Assembly: GCA_963792815.1 (NCBI GenBank)
Contig: CAWBXR010000012.1
Coordinates: forward strand, 1-64,000
Length of the DNA: 64,000 nt
Reading direction: 5' to 3'
Origin: JARRPM01 sp963792815
GTDB lineage: Bacteria > Pseudomonadota > Gammaproteobacteria > Pseudomonadales > Halieaceae
In this document: positions 15,464-24,114 of the stretch, one piece after another
Layout: the number at the start of each line of letters is the position of its first letter
How positions within the stretch are numbered: position 1 is the stretch's first letter
Made by a program: the position numbers and the translations under genes
The notes under the pieces: generated by a model
Told to the model about the DNA's origin: nothing
Database searches by the model: none
The model's input: the letters and a program-made list of their open reading frames with translations, nothing else

Positions 15464-16645
15464 TCAGCCACGCTTGCTGATGAAAAGTGCGGCGATATCA
15501 TCGGGCGCCGTGTCCACCCGGTCCAGCCCCAGACGGGTCACCAATTGCTCCGGGGATTCGAAGGTCTGTTCGAATACATGGAGAAAGTACTTCTCCTTCT
15601 CGATCAGGTTCTTTGGCGGGAGAATTTCCAGTATCCCGTCAGAGAACAGTGCCAGCATAAAGCTGCCCGGAAGGTCGATAAGGTGTTCCTCGTAGTGGGC
15701 ATCTTCCATTATGCCAACCGCGGGGCCCTCACCGCGCAGGTAACGTGCCCCGCCGTGTGAAACGAGTACCGGCTGCGGCAGGTGCCCCGCCACGCTGTAG
15801 CGCAGGGTATTCGCTTCCATGTCGAGCACACCCACCACCATGGTGGCAAACTTGCCGACCGCCAGCCCCAGCAGTTCCTTGTTGGCGTGCTTGAGCATGG
15901 CCACGGGACTGAGCACGCTATTATCGTGCAGGCGCAGGTAATCGGAGCGCTTGCGGGCAAACAGGTTCTTCAACAGGACGGTGGCGAACGCCGATGAACT
16001 GCCGTGACCCGAGACATCGGCCATGAAGAAAGCAATGTAATTTTCGTCCACCGTGAAGTAATCGGTGAAGTCGCCGCTCAGGTAGAGGGACGGGATCACT
16101 GTGTGGCTGACCACGTAGTCATCGAGTACCAGCGGCGTGGCGGGCAACATCTTCAGCTGAACCTGGCGCCCGGCCTGCTGATCCTGCTCCAGCACTTTGA
16201 CCGTGGCGCGCAGTTCGTTGTTGGCAGCCTCCAGCCGCTGGCGGGACTCCCGCAATTCCCGCCGCATTTCACGCTGGCGGACACAGCGCTCAATGGACTT
16301 CTTCAGGGCATCGATATCATCTACCGGCCGTACAAAAAAATCGCTGGCGCCCAGTCGCAAGGCTGTCATCATGAGCTCGGCATTAAACGTGTCACTGAAC
16401 ATAATGGCAGGCACCTGGGCATCCATCTCGCGCAGTACCTTGCGGGCTTCCTTCCAGGACACTCCCTTCAGGTTCAGCTCGCACAGAACGACATCGAAGT
16501 CACTGTCTATGCCCAGTGAAACGTCGGCACCGATGATCTCGGTAATCATCGTGGTGGCAAACCCCACCGATGCAACAAGCCTCTCCAGCGCCTCGGCGCG
16601 CTCGGGAACGTCGTCAATAATCAGTACATTGCCTTTGGCAGCCAT
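15464..16645 (-). CDS. PP2C/SpoIIE phosphatase with degenerate receiver domain
   Basis: The 393-residue protein has a receiver-like domain (about 1-120), a coiled linker (about 120-165, REMRRELRESRQRLEAANNE) and a SpoIIE/PP2C phosphatase domain (about 190-390) with metal-binding motifs SGDFTDYF, FFMADVSGHG and ALFSDGILE. It should dephosphorylate the adjacent STAS protein. The receiver has the acidic pair D11-D12 but the phosphoacceptor position is Glu (E56 in LCELNLKG) and the conserved Lys is Arg (R106 in FFVRPVDD), so it probably is not phosphorylated in the normal way. Unlike HsbR no kinase domain follows. The start at 16645 (MAAKGNVLIIDD) is preferred; the frame is open to 16783. Confidence 0.88.
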   Translation of the reverse strand: MAAKGNVLIIDDVPERAEALERLVASVGFATTMITEIIGADVSLGIDSDFDVVLCELNLKGVSWKEARKVLREMDAQVPAIMFSDTFNAELMMTALRLGASDFFVRPVDDIDALKKSIERCVRQREMRRELRESRQRLEAANNELRATVKVLEQDQQAGRQVQLKMLPATPLVLDDYVVSHTVIPSLYLSGDFTDYFTVDENYIAFFMADVSGHGSSSAFATVLLKNLFARKRSDYLRLHDNSVLSPVAMLKHANKELLGLAVGKFATMVVGVLDMEANTLRYSVAGHLPQPVLVSHGGARYLRGEGPAVGIMEDAHYEEHLIDLPGSFMLALFSDGILEILPPKNLIEKEKYFLHVFEQTFESPEQLVTRLGLDRVDTAPDDIAALFISKRG

Positions 16646-16791
16646 CAGCGGTGACTTTGAAGGAAAGTTCGGCGTGACAGTACGCCCATCGTTGCCGGCA
16701 GGCAACCAAAAGTACCGGAGCATTAGGCAGGATTTCACAGATTTGCGAGGGGACATTCTGGAGTCACTTCCGCGGGAGAACACCGGGGAAA

Positions 16792-17523
16792 TCAGAATTC
16801 CTCCCAGTCCTCAGAGTCTTTCTCGAAATCGGAGAAGTTGTCATCCACGGCGCCGCGCTTGACGAAGGCCTCGCGGCGCTGCAGATAGGCATCGCGCAGG
16901 AAAATGTAGCGATCACCGGTTATCAGGTCGTCTGAATCCAGCAGACGGGCACGATAGTCGATAAGCTCGACCGTCCAGAAGCCCCATGCCCAGGTCTGCT
17001 CGTTGATGAGATAGGGAATCGAGGTATAGGTGTCGGTGAAGTAGCCGATGCTGCTGCGCAGGGTCTTCGGGCCGAACACCGGCAACATCACATAGGGGCC
17101 GGGCTCCATCCCCCATACCGCGAGTGTCTGGCCGAAATCGGCTCGAAAAGGCGTTATCCCCATGGGGGTTGCCACATCGAAAAGACCCAACAGGCCCAGG
17201 GTGGAGTTTACCAGGAACCGCCCCCCGGCGTGGGTGGCGCCGCGGAACTCACCCTGCAGCAGCGAGTTCAGGAAGGAGTTGAATTCGTAAATATTGACAA
17301 TGAAATTGGTCACGCCCTGCTCGGCAAAATCGGGCGTCACTTTGGTGTAGCCCACCGCTACCGGGCGCAGTACCCAGCGATCGAGGGTATCATTGAACGC
17401 GAAAATCTTCCGATTGATCGGTTCCCAGGGATCGATATTCCTGGTCTTATCCGGCTCAACCGCCCATAAAGATGTGGGCGACAACACCAGCAGGGCCAAC
17501 AAACATAGGCGCGACAGGGTCAT
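16792..17523 (-). CDS. mlaA: MlaA/VacJ family phospholipid-transport protein
   Basis: The 243-residue protein has a signal sequence (MTLSRLCLLALLVLSPTSLWA, cleavage near 21), then the family motif DPWEPINRKIFAFND, GVTNFIVNIYEFNSFLNSLLQ, GRFLVNSTLGLLGLFD and the amphipathic loop of the donut-shaped MlaA channel. MlaA sits in the outer membrane with OmpC and removes phospholipids from the outer leaflet to MlaC. The usual lipobox cysteine is absent here: the signal ends W-A-V-E, so it may not be lipidated. It is upstream of the PP2C/STAS pair on the same strand. The other mla genes are not in the window. Confidence 0.92.
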   Translation of the reverse strand: MTLSRLCLLALLVLSPTSLWAVEPDKTRNIDPWEPINRKIFAFNDTLDRWVLRPVAVGYTKVTPDFAEQGVTNFIVNIYEFNSFLNSLLQGEFRGATHAGGRFLVNSTLGLLGLFDVATPMGITPFRADFGQTLAVWGMEPGPYVMLPVFGPKTLRSSIGYFTDTYTSIPYLINEQTWAWGFWTVELIDYRARLLDSDDLITGDRYIFLRDAYLQRREAFVKRGAVDDNFSDFEKDSEDWEEF

Positions 17524-17602
17524 GGGTTCTGGCGTCTTAATTTCGGGACCAAGATATTACGCCGACTGACTGTCAGGGGCAACCGCTCAGTGCGGGTCAG
17601 CA

Positions 17603-18316
17603 TCAGCTGCCAGCGGGGCCCAGTACTGCGGCTTCATACAGCTCCCGCAATTGCCCTGCGCCGGTTTCAAGCAGGTCCGACACCGCCATACCGCTCTCCA
17701 CGGCCAGGGTCTCAAGCAGGTCGCGCCCGGTTGCACCGGTATTGTCCCGGGTGAGCTCTACCAGGCGAGCCGAGAATGCATTCAAGACCATGAACTGCAC
17801 CCGCTCCTGCCGGTCGCGGTACACGACCAGGTAGGTCGGGTCGCCGGGCCGGTCCGGCCGAAAACCGGGCCCGATATGGTGCACCGGGTAGTGATAGCAC
17901 AGCAGCCAGGCGACGGGGGACAGCTGGGGCACGGCGGCCAGCACATCCTCGGGCCAGCCCGGTCCGGGGGGTTCCGCTTCAGCCACATCCAGCGCCAGCT
18001 CCACCCACTCGTAGTGTGCCAACTCAGCCAGGAAGGGAGGGTCCTGCTCCCGGGGCTGGTATTCGTTCATCAGGAACTGGATGAACTCCTGGCTGATTTC
18101 AAGGAAGTACGGGGTATTACAGCGATGCCCGACGATAAAGCTGCGCACCAGCACGTGCCAGTCCTCGTCTGTGTAGAGACTGCGCAGGACCGGGAAACCG
18201 CTGCTGATAAAACTCTCGATATTGTTGTAGACCAGCCGCTCGTAAATTGCCATCCGGCGGGGCTCCACCGTATCCGGGGGAGACTCCACCCCGGGGTTGC
18301 GCAGGTAGCGCGCCAT
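17603..18316 (-). CDS. hvfC: HvfC/BufC-type RiPP partner protein (DUF2063)
   Basis: The 237-residue protein carries the DUF2063 domain (N-terminal helical part with RRMAIYERLVYNNIESFISSGFPVLRSL and DWHVLVRSFI, then PYFLEISQEFIQFL and a C-terminal fold with LAHYEWVELALD). In HvfABC and bufferin operons this protein binds the precursor and helps the MNIO enzyme. The chosen ATG at 18316 reads MARYLRNPG. Just upstream the frame continues EDSQLA to a stop, and ATG at 18338 lies one base out of phase, so the true N-terminus may be several residues longer with a one-base deletion between. It is the third gene of the operon. Confidence 0.88.
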   Translation of the reverse strand: MARYLRNPGVESPPDTVEPRRMAIYERLVYNNIESFISSGFPVLRSLYTDEDWHVLVRSFIVGHRCNTPYFLEISQEFIQFLMNEYQPREQDPPFLAELAHYEWVELALDVAEAEPPGPGWPEDVLAAVPQLSPVAWLLCYHYPVHHIGPGFRPDRPGDPTYLVVYRDRQERVQFMVLNAFSARLVELTRDNTGATGRDLLETLAVESGMAVSDLLETGAGQLRELYEAAVLGPAGS

Positions 18317-18349
18317 TGCCAGCTGGCTGTCCTCTCATGCCAGTGCCGG

Positions 18350-19204
18350 TCACAGGCTGGCCTGCGCCATTAGCGGCGAACGGGCCTCAGCCTGGCAGCG
18401 CCGTACCTGTGCCACCTCCCCCAGCAATTCCGCCAGGGGAGGCAAATTGAAATCGCGTTCCAGCAGCGTGGGTACGGGCCCGAGCCTGCGGTATGCCTGG
18501 GCCAGCAGCGTCCAGACGGGGTCGATGACATCCGCACCATGGGTGTCCACCTTCAGGTCCGGGGCTTCGTCATAGTGGCCAGCCACATGGATATAGCGGG
18601 TCCGCTCCAGCGGCAGCGCGTCCAGGAACTCAACCGGGTCATAGCGGTGGTTGATGGAGTTTACATAGATATTGTTGACGTCCAGCAGTAGCTGACAGCC
18701 GCTCTCTGCGAGGACGGCGCGAATAAACGCCGCCTCGGTCATGTCCGCGTGGGGCTGGGCATAGTAGGACGAATTCTCCAGCGCGATGGCACGGCCGAGA
18801 ATGTCCTGTACCTGCCTCACCCGGGCGGCGACGTAGTGCACCGCCTCCTCGGTAAACGGAATGGGTAACAGGTCGTAAAGATGGCCCTCTGCCGCACAGT
18901 AACTGAGGTGTTCACTGTAGGCAGGGCTGTCCACCTCCGCCATCAGGGCTCCTATGGAGCGCACGAGATCCACATCGATCGGGTCGGGGCCACCGATATC
19001 GAGTGACAGGCCGTGCAATACCACCGGGTAACGCTCAGCCAGTTCGCGAAACTGCCGGCCGTACCGCCCTCCAACCCCTATCCAGTTCTCCGGGGCCGCT
19101 TCCATGAAATCAACGCCCCCGGGCTCCATCGCATGCAGGGACCCCAGCAGGGCCCTCCGCATGCCGAGGCCTGCACCGTGCAGCTCCCGGGGGTTGTCAG
19201 GCAT
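18350..19204 (-). CDS. hvfB: HvfB/BufB-type MNIO (DUF692) iron oxygenase
   Basis: The 284-residue TIM-barrel protein is a multinuclear non-haem iron oxygenase of the DUF692/MbnB family. Metal ligand motifs are visible in order: H-G-L-S-L-D-I-G-G, YSEHLSYC, ALENSSYY, LLLDVNNIYVNSINH, HVAGHYD, THGADV and LLERDFN. The characterised relatives convert cysteine residues in EGKCG-type motifs into oxazolone/thioamide or thiooxazole groups that bind copper. The start overlaps the hvfA stop by one base (TGATG), so it is translationally coupled to its substrate gene. Together with hvfC downstream this is a complete A-B-C set; no DoxX gene follows. Confidence 0.92.
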   Translation of the reverse strand: MPDNPRELHGAGLGMRRALLGSLHAMEPGGVDFMEAAPENWIGVGGRYGRQFRELAERYPVVLHGLSLDIGGPDPIDVDLVRSIGALMAEVDSPAYSEHLSYCAAEGHLYDLLPIPFTEEAVHYVAARVRQVQDILGRAIALENSSYYAQPHADMTEAAFIRAVLAESGCQLLLDVNNIYVNSINHRYDPVEFLDALPLERTRYIHVAGHYDEAPDLKVDTHGADVIDPVWTLLAQAYRRLGPVPTLLERDFNLPPLAELLGEVAQVRRCQAEARSPLMAQASL

Positions 19205-19581
19205 CAGCTACCGCCACACTTGCCTTCGCCGCATTTGCCTTCACCGGCCTTCTTCTCTCCACAGCTACCTTCCTTGGCTTTTTCACCACAGCTGCCTTCT
19301 TTTGCCTTCTCACCACAGCTGCCTTCCTTTGCCTTCTCGCCACAGCTGCCTTCCTTCATTTTCTCTCCGCAGCTGCCCTCACCGTCAGCCTTCTTGTCGG
19401 CGCCGCATTTGCCTTCCCCGCACTTGCCTTCGGCATGCTTGTCGAAATTCGGAAGGTCATAGCCGCCACTCAACTGCTGCGCGGAAAACGGGTTGAAAGA
19501 CGCTGATGCCAGCGGCGCAATGGACGTTGCCAGGAACGCGGCGCCCAGAGCGGTCGCCAGGGGTTTCTTGAAATGAGCCAT
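19204..19581 (-). CDS. hvfA: HvfA-type Cys-rich RiPP copper-metallophore precursor
   Basis: The 125-residue precursor has a Sec-type signal (MAHFKKPLATALGAAFLATS, cleavage near residue 27 after ASA), a short leader-like part (SFNPFSAQQLSGGYDLPNF) and a Cys-rich half. Nine cysteines lie at 54, 59, 71, 80, 89, 98, 107, 117 and 122, four in EGKCG motifs at both ends and five in EGSCG motifs in the middle, the latter every nine residues. Known HvfA/bufferin-like peptides are exported and bind copper after modification of such motifs by the MNIO enzyme. The start follows GAAGGGAAATTATT. It is the first gene of the operon. The Ser variant of the motif is unusual to me. Confidence 0.92.
   Translation of the reverse strand: MAHFKKPLATALGAAFLATSIAPLASASFNPFSAQQLSGGYDLPNFDKHAEGKCGEGKCGADKKADGEGSCGEKMKEGSCGEKAKEGSCGEKAKEGSCGEKAKEGSCGEKKAGEGKCGEGKCGGS
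19261..19380 (-). repeat. 27-bp tandem repeat within hvfA
   Basis: The sequence ACAGCT recurs at 19261, 19288, 19315 and 19342, and GCAGCT at 19369, an exact 27-base period. Each unit encodes EGSCGEKAK or a close variant. It lies wholly inside the hvfA reading frame, so repeat copy number sets the number of modified cysteines. Confidence 0.9.
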
Positions 19582-19672
19582 AATAATTTCCCTTCAGTCA
19601 GTTCATTGGTTGTTGTGATAACTCGAGGCGCCCGGGAGCATAGGTTCGTTCCGTTGGCTACATCGGTGAAAA

Positions 19673-19702
19673 GTATGACACAGGAGCCGGGCGTAAGTTT
19701 CA
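19673..19702 (-). promoter_or_regulatory. Candidate ECF-sigma-type promoter of hvfABC
   Basis: On the minus strand TGAAACTT (19702-19695) and GTCATAC (19679-19673) are 15 bases apart, like the GGAACTT and GTC elements of ECF-sigma promoters. It lies about 90 bases upstream of the hvfA start, with no better sigma-70 promoter visible. Match is by eye. Confidence 0.35.
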
Positions 19703-19728
19703 TCCGTTTTTGATAAGCCGCGCGACAG

Positions 19729-19742
19729 GAATACCCGTATTC
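19729..19742. promoter_or_regulatory. Inverted repeat GAATAC-N2-GTATTC
   Basis: GAATAC and GTATTC form a perfect 6-bp inverted repeat with two bases between, placed between the hrpA stop and the hvfA promoter candidate. It could be an operator for hvfA or the stem after hrpA; no T-run follows, so a simple terminator is unlikely. Confidence 0.3.
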
Positions 19743-19751
19743 AATATGCGT

Positions 19752-22700
19752 TTATTTGCCCAACCATTCCTTCACTACCTGCCACTGCTCCTGCAGGCGC
19801 TTGGCGGATACCGCCTGCCGGGTGCCGAGGTTCTGGGCAAACAGTGAAACCCTGAACTCCTCCAACAGCCAGCGATAGCGGGCTGCCTCAGGACTGAGCA
19901 GCAGCAGGCCGGGGCGCTTCGCCAGCGCATCCCACAGGGGCGCTTCCAGGGACTGCAGCAGACTGGTGTTCGCCTGGTCCTTCGCGTACTGGCCTGACAA
20001 TCTTTCAATCCGCGTGCGCAGGGCCTTCAGGTAGCGCGGCAACTGCGCCAGCCATTCGGCGGGCGTGTCGCGCATGAAACCCGGCGCCAGCAACCGGCCC
20101 AGCTGAGCTTCGACGTCCCGCCGGGTGTCCGGCCAGGCTCCCGACTGCAGCGCTGCCATCCGTTGGCGAATCTCCGCGAGCACCCGCAGGCTGCCCAGCA
20201 GCATCGTTTCCAGCTCATTCGCCCGGGCGATTACCTCCGCCTTGCCGCGCTCCAGCATCGCCTCAAAGTCGGCCTGGGTGTAGGGGGCTGCGCCATCGAC
20301 CGCCATGGCTTGCAGGTAACTGGCATCCACCAGGTCTTCGAGCAGTTCCGCCGGGGTGAGCGCGGCAGCTGCAAGCACGAGGTTGAACTCGTTACCGCGC
20401 AGCAACTGCTTGCGCAGGTACTTGACCTGTTGGGCACTGTGCAGGCGCAACAGGCGCAGCACCCCGAGGCGATGCCGCTGCTGCGCCTCGCCCGGGTAAT
20501 CGCAGAGCTTCACCGCCACACTGTCGCCTTCATCGACAAGCGCGGGGTAGGACACGATATCGACACCCGCCTGCCGAAAGCGCCACTCGCGCGGAACATC
20601 ACCGAAGTCCCAGCGCGCCAGGCCGCTGCGGGCCGGTGAATCGTCACTGACCGAGCTGATGCTCTGCCGGGTGTCTTCACGAAAGCGCCTCACCAGCGCG
20701 GCCAGGTCGCGGCCCTGGGCGAGCAAGCGGCCGTTGGCATCCACCACCCGCACGTTCATCCGATAGTAATCATCGAGCTTGTCCAGGGACCAGTCCCCGG
20801 GGGAGAGCCTGGGCCCGCCAGTGCTGCCAAGCTGTCTCGACAGGGCCTCCAGCAGATCAACATTGTCGGGCTCAAGTTGCGCCAGGGCCCGGTCCACGTG
20901 GTCGGGTACCGGCACAAGTTGTTTGCGCTTGTCCTTGGGCAGCCCCTTGACCAGCTGGATGCATTTTTCGCGCAGCAGTCCCGGCACCAGCCAGTCGAAA
21001 CGGAACCTGGGCACCCGATTGAGCAGCGCCACCGGCACGGTTACCGACACGCCGTCCGCCGCGCCACCGGGTTCGAACTGGTAACTCAAACGGAACTGCA
21101 CGTCCTCCCAGTCCAGGTGATCGGGAAACTGCTCGGCCAGGTTCGCCCCCGGGTCCCGGGCCACCAGGTCCTCCCGTTTCATCCGCAGCCCCGCCCCGGC
21201 TTGCGGATGGCGCTTCAGCCAGCCCTGCAGGCGCCCGGCAGTGTAGGCGTCCTCGGGTAATCGCTGGTCATAAAACTCGTACAAAACCTGTTCATCAACC
21301 AGGATATCCCGCCGCCGGGTGCGCGACTCCAGGTCCTCCAGCTCCCGGACCAGGCGCTGGTTGTGCTTCAGGAAGGCGGGGAAGGGGCGCATGTTGCAGG
21401 CCACCAGCCCGTCGCGTATCAGCAGCTCACGGGCTTCCGCCGGCGCGATGGGGCCGTAGTGTACCGAGCGCTTATCCGCCAGCGTAAGGCCATACAGGGT
21501 AACCCGCTCATAGGCCATAACCCTGCCGCTGCGGGCCTCCCACCGGGGCTGGTAGTAATGCTTGCGCAACAGCGCCGGATTGATATCGAGCGCCCAACGG
21601 GGGTCTATCGCCGCCACCTCCCGGGCGAATACGCTGGAGGTTTCGACCACTTCACCAGCTACCAGCCATTTGGGCGGCTTGCGAGCCTGGGATGAGCCGG
21701 GGAAAATCTGCAGTTTGCGATTGCGGCCACCCAGGTACTCCCGGCCTTCCTGCAGCTGGGCGATATTCCCCAACAGCCCCGCCAGCAGGGCGCGGTGTAC
21801 GCCTTCATAGTTCTCTTCCTCTGGCAGCACCGGCCGCGGTTTCAGCTTCTGGCTGCGGCAGGCTATCGTCAGCTGGGTATGGATATCCCGCCATTCACGC
21901 ATGCGCAGGTAGGACAGGAACTCGCGCTTGCAGAGCTTCGCCAGCTGGTTGTTGCTCAGCGCCTGGCGCTGCTCCTCGTAGTAGCGCCACAGGTTGAGCC
22001 AGGCCATGAAATCGGACCGCGGGTGGCGAAAGCGCGCATGGGACTGGTCCGCCTGCTGCTGCTTGTCGGTCGGGCGTTCCCGCGGGTCCTGGACCGCCAG
22101 GGCGCTGGCGATCACCAGCACCTCCTCCAGGCAACCCTGTTCGCTGGCCGCGAGTACCATTCGCCCCAGCCGTGGGTCCACGGGCAGTCGGGCCATGCGC
22201 CTGCCCACCCCGGTGAGCTGGCCGGCAGGTGTGACAGCGCCCAGCTCCTCCAGCAACTTGTAGCCGTCGCGCACCATGCGCGGGTCAGGCGGGTTGATGA
22301 AGGGAAAGTCCTCCACTTCACCCAGGCCCAGCACCAGCATTTGCAATACCACCGCCGCGAGGTTGGTGCGCAGGATTTCAGGGTCGGTGAATTCAGGTCG
22401 CTGCAGGAAATCGGCTTCGCTGTACAGTCGCAGGCACACGCCGGCCGCAACCCGGCCGCAGCGCCCCTGGCGCTGGTTCGCGCTGGCCTGGGACACCGGC
22501 TCTATCGGCAGGCGCTGCACCTTGGTACGAAAGCTGTAGCGACTGATCCGCGCCACGCCAGGGTCGATCACATAGCGAATACCCGGGACTGTGATGGAGG
22601 TCTCCGCCACATTGGTGGCCAGTACCACCCTGATCCCGCGCCGCGATGCGGTGTCGAACACGCGAGCCTGTTCCGCCTGGCTCAGGCGCGCGTACAGCGG

Positions 22701-23546
22701 CAGCACATCCAGTGCAGGATTGTGTCGCAAGCGCCTGGCCAGTTCACGGATATCGCGTTCGCCGGGCAGGAATACGAGCACATCGCCGCGACTGCCGAAG
22801 CGGCCGGCATCGATATCCCCCACCAGAGCAGCGATCTGGCTGCTGCTGTCGTCCTCGGAGTCCTGCTCCGCTACGTCGATGTAATGGGTCTCGACAGGGA
22901 AGGCGCGACCCGACACCTCGATAACAGGGGCGTCGTCAAAGTGGCGGGAAAAACTGTCGACGTCGATGGTCGCCGAGGTAATTATCAGCTTGAGGTCGGG
23001 CCGCTGGGGCAGCAGGCGCTTGAGGTAGCCCAGCAGGAAATCGATGTTGAGGCTGCGCTCATGCGCCTCGTCGATGATAATTGTGTCGTAGGCGCGCAGC
23101 AGCCGGTCGCGCTGGATTTCCGCGAGCAAAATGCCATCGGTCATGAGCTTGATCGCGCTGGCCGCGGACACCTGGTCCGTAAAGCGTACCTGGTAGCCGA
23201 CCAGGTCCCCAAGACCGGTATCGAGTTCCTGGGCGATGCGTTGCGCGACCGTGCGGGCAGCCAGCCTGCGGGGCTGGGTATGACCTATTATTTTGTGGCG
23301 GCCGCGCCCCAGGGCCAGGCAAATTTTCGGCAGCTGGGTGGTCTTGCCGGAACCGGTCTCCCCCGCGACGATTACCACCTGGTGACCGGCTATTGCACGG
23401 GCGATATCCTCCCGTCGCTCGGCGACCGGCAGGTCCTCGGGAAAACGGATGTCCTGCACCCGGATGTCGCGACCCTCGGTCCCGGGCGAGGTCTCCGGGC
23501 GGTTGATTTCAGGGGAGTCCGTTGTACTCCTGCCAGTCTCTTGCAT
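19752..23546 (-). CDS. hrpA: ATP-dependent RNA helicase HrpA
   Basis: The protein of about 1264 residues is a DEAH-box helicase. Walker A is GETGSGKTTQLPK, followed by HTQPRRLAARTVAQRIA, DEAHERSLNIDF, ITSATID, TNVAETSITVPG and QRQGRCGRVAAGVC, then the HA2 and OB-like regions and the long C-terminal DUF3418 extension characteristic of proteobacterial HrpA (about 1300 residues). In E. coli HrpA resolves stalled ribosomes and processes fimbrial mRNA. The ATG at 23546 (MQETGRS) is preferred; TTG at 23570 is in frame. It is upstream of hvfA on the same strand but separated by 170 bases, and is divergent from the MaoC gene. Confidence 0.95.
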   Translation of the reverse strand: MQETGRSTTDSPEINRPETSPGTEGRDIRVQDIRFPEDLPVAERREDIARAIAGHQVVIVAGETGSGKTTQLPKICLALGRGRHKIIGHTQPRRLAARTVAQRIAQELDTGLGDLVGYQVRFTDQVSAASAIKLMTDGILLAEIQRDRLLRAYDTIIIDEAHERSLNIDFLLGYLKRLLPQRPDLKLIITSATIDVDSFSRHFDDAPVIEVSGRAFPVETHYIDVAEQDSEDDSSSQIAALVGDIDAGRFGSRGDVLVFLPGERDIRELARRLRHNPALDVLPLYARLSQAEQARVFDTASRRGIRVVLATNVAETSITVPGIRYVIDPGVARISRYSFRTKVQRLPIEPVSQASANQRQGRCGRVAAGVCLRLYSEADFLQRPEFTDPEILRTNLAAVVLQMLVLGLGEVEDFPFINPPDPRMVRDGYKLLEELGAVTPAGQLTGVGRRMARLPVDPRLGRMVLAASEQGCLEEVLVIASALAVQDPRERPTDKQQQADQSHARFRHPRSDFMAWLNLWRYYEEQRQALSNNQLAKLCKREFLSYLRMREWRDIHTQLTIACRSQKLKPRPVLPEEENYEGVHRALLAGLLGNIAQLQEGREYLGGRNRKLQIFPGSSQARKPPKWLVAGEVVETSSVFAREVAAIDPRWALDINPALLRKHYYQPRWEARSGRVMAYERVTLYGLTLADKRSVHYGPIAPAEARELLIRDGLVACNMRPFPAFLKHNQRLVRELEDLESRTRRRDILVDEQVLYEFYDQRLPEDAYTAGRLQGWLKRHPQAGAGLRMKREDLVARDPGANLAEQFPDHLDWEDVQFRLSYQFEPGGAADGVSVTVPVALLNRVPRFRFDWLVPGLLREKCIQLVKGLPKDKRKQLVPVPDHVDRALAQLEPDNVDLLEALSRQLGSTGGPRLSPGDWSLDKLDDYYRMNVRVVDANGRLLAQGRDLAALVRRFREDTRQSISSVSDDSPARSGLARWDFGDVPREWRFRQAGVDIVSYPALVDEGDSVAVKLCDYPGEAQQRHRLGVLRLLRLHSAQQVKYLRKQLLRGNEFNLVLAAAALTPAELLEDLVDASYLQAMAVDGAAPYTQADFEAMLERGKAEVIARANELETMLLGSLRVLAEIRQRMAALQSGAWPDTRRDVEAQLGRLLAPGFMRDTPAEWLAQLPRYLKALRTRIERLSGQYAKDQANTSLLQSLEAPLWDALAKRPGLLLLSPEAARYRWLLEEFRVSLFAQNLGTRQAVSAKRLQEQWQVVKEWLGK

Positions 23547-23631
23547 GCTACAGCTCTGTCTATGGGCCAAACCCTGTCACTCGTGAAACGGGGTACACTG
23601 GACCCTATTGTAAGCGCGGGAGAGCAGCGAT

Positions 23632-24114
23632 ATGCCACAGCTCGTCAATTATACCTTCGAGGAAATCACCATAGGGCAGACCGCCCGCTATTCCAAACTG
23701 GTCGAACAGCGCGACATCCAGCTGTTCGCCGCGGTGTCGGGGGACGTCAACCCGGTACACCTGGACCCGGTATTTGCCGCTGCAACCACTTTTGGCGGTT
23801 GCATCGCCCACGGCATGCTCACCGGCGCAATCATCTCGGCAGCGCTGGCCATGGAACTGCCTGGGCCCGGTACTATCTACCTCAGCCAGTCGCTGACGTT
23901 TCGCCTGCCGGTAAAGCCGGGGGATACCGTCACGGTGGCACTGGAAGTGACTGACAAACAGGAGCGCCGCAAGATCGTCACCCTGGAGTGCAAGGCCAGC
24001 AACCAGGCCGGTAAAGTGGTAGCTTCCGGCAGCGCGCAAGTGATGGCCCCGACACAGAAGCTGTCGATTGAACAGCCGCCGCTGCCCCGGGTCGAGGTCC
24101 TGGGCGAGCCCTAA
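23632..24114 (+). CDS. MaoC-type (R)-specific enoyl-CoA hydratase
   Basis: The 160-residue protein is a single hotdog MaoC-like hydratase. The catalytic dyad is D38 and H43 in SGDVNPVHLD, followed by GGCIAHGMLTGAIISAAL, which lines the active site, and PVKPGDTV, the usual third motif. Such PhaJ-like enzymes hydrate enoyl-CoA to (R)-3-hydroxyacyl-CoA, linking beta-oxidation with polyhydroxyalkanoate or lipid synthesis; the actual pathway is not visible from neighbours. GGGAGAGCAGCGAT precedes the ATG. It is divergent from hrpA and overlaps the next, convergent gene by four bases. Confidence 0.9.
   Translation: MPQLVNYTFEEITIGQTARYSKLVEQRDIQLFAAVSGDVNPVHLDPVFAAATTFGGCIAHGMLTGAIISAALAMELPGPGTIYLSQSLTFRLPVKPGDTVTVALEVTDKQERRKIVTLECKASNQAGKVVASGSAQVMAPTQKLSIEQPPLPRVEVLGEP

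Noticed and set aside
19261..19380. Regular 27-bp repeats that could suggest a CRISPR array
   Set aside because: The units are contiguous without unique spacers and encode EGSCGEKAK in the hvfA frame; no cas gene is near.
21795..23954. Long plus-strand open frame of 719 codons opposite hrpA
   Set aside because: It is the antisense shadow of a GC-rich gene; no family features, while the opposite strand encodes a full DEAH helicase.
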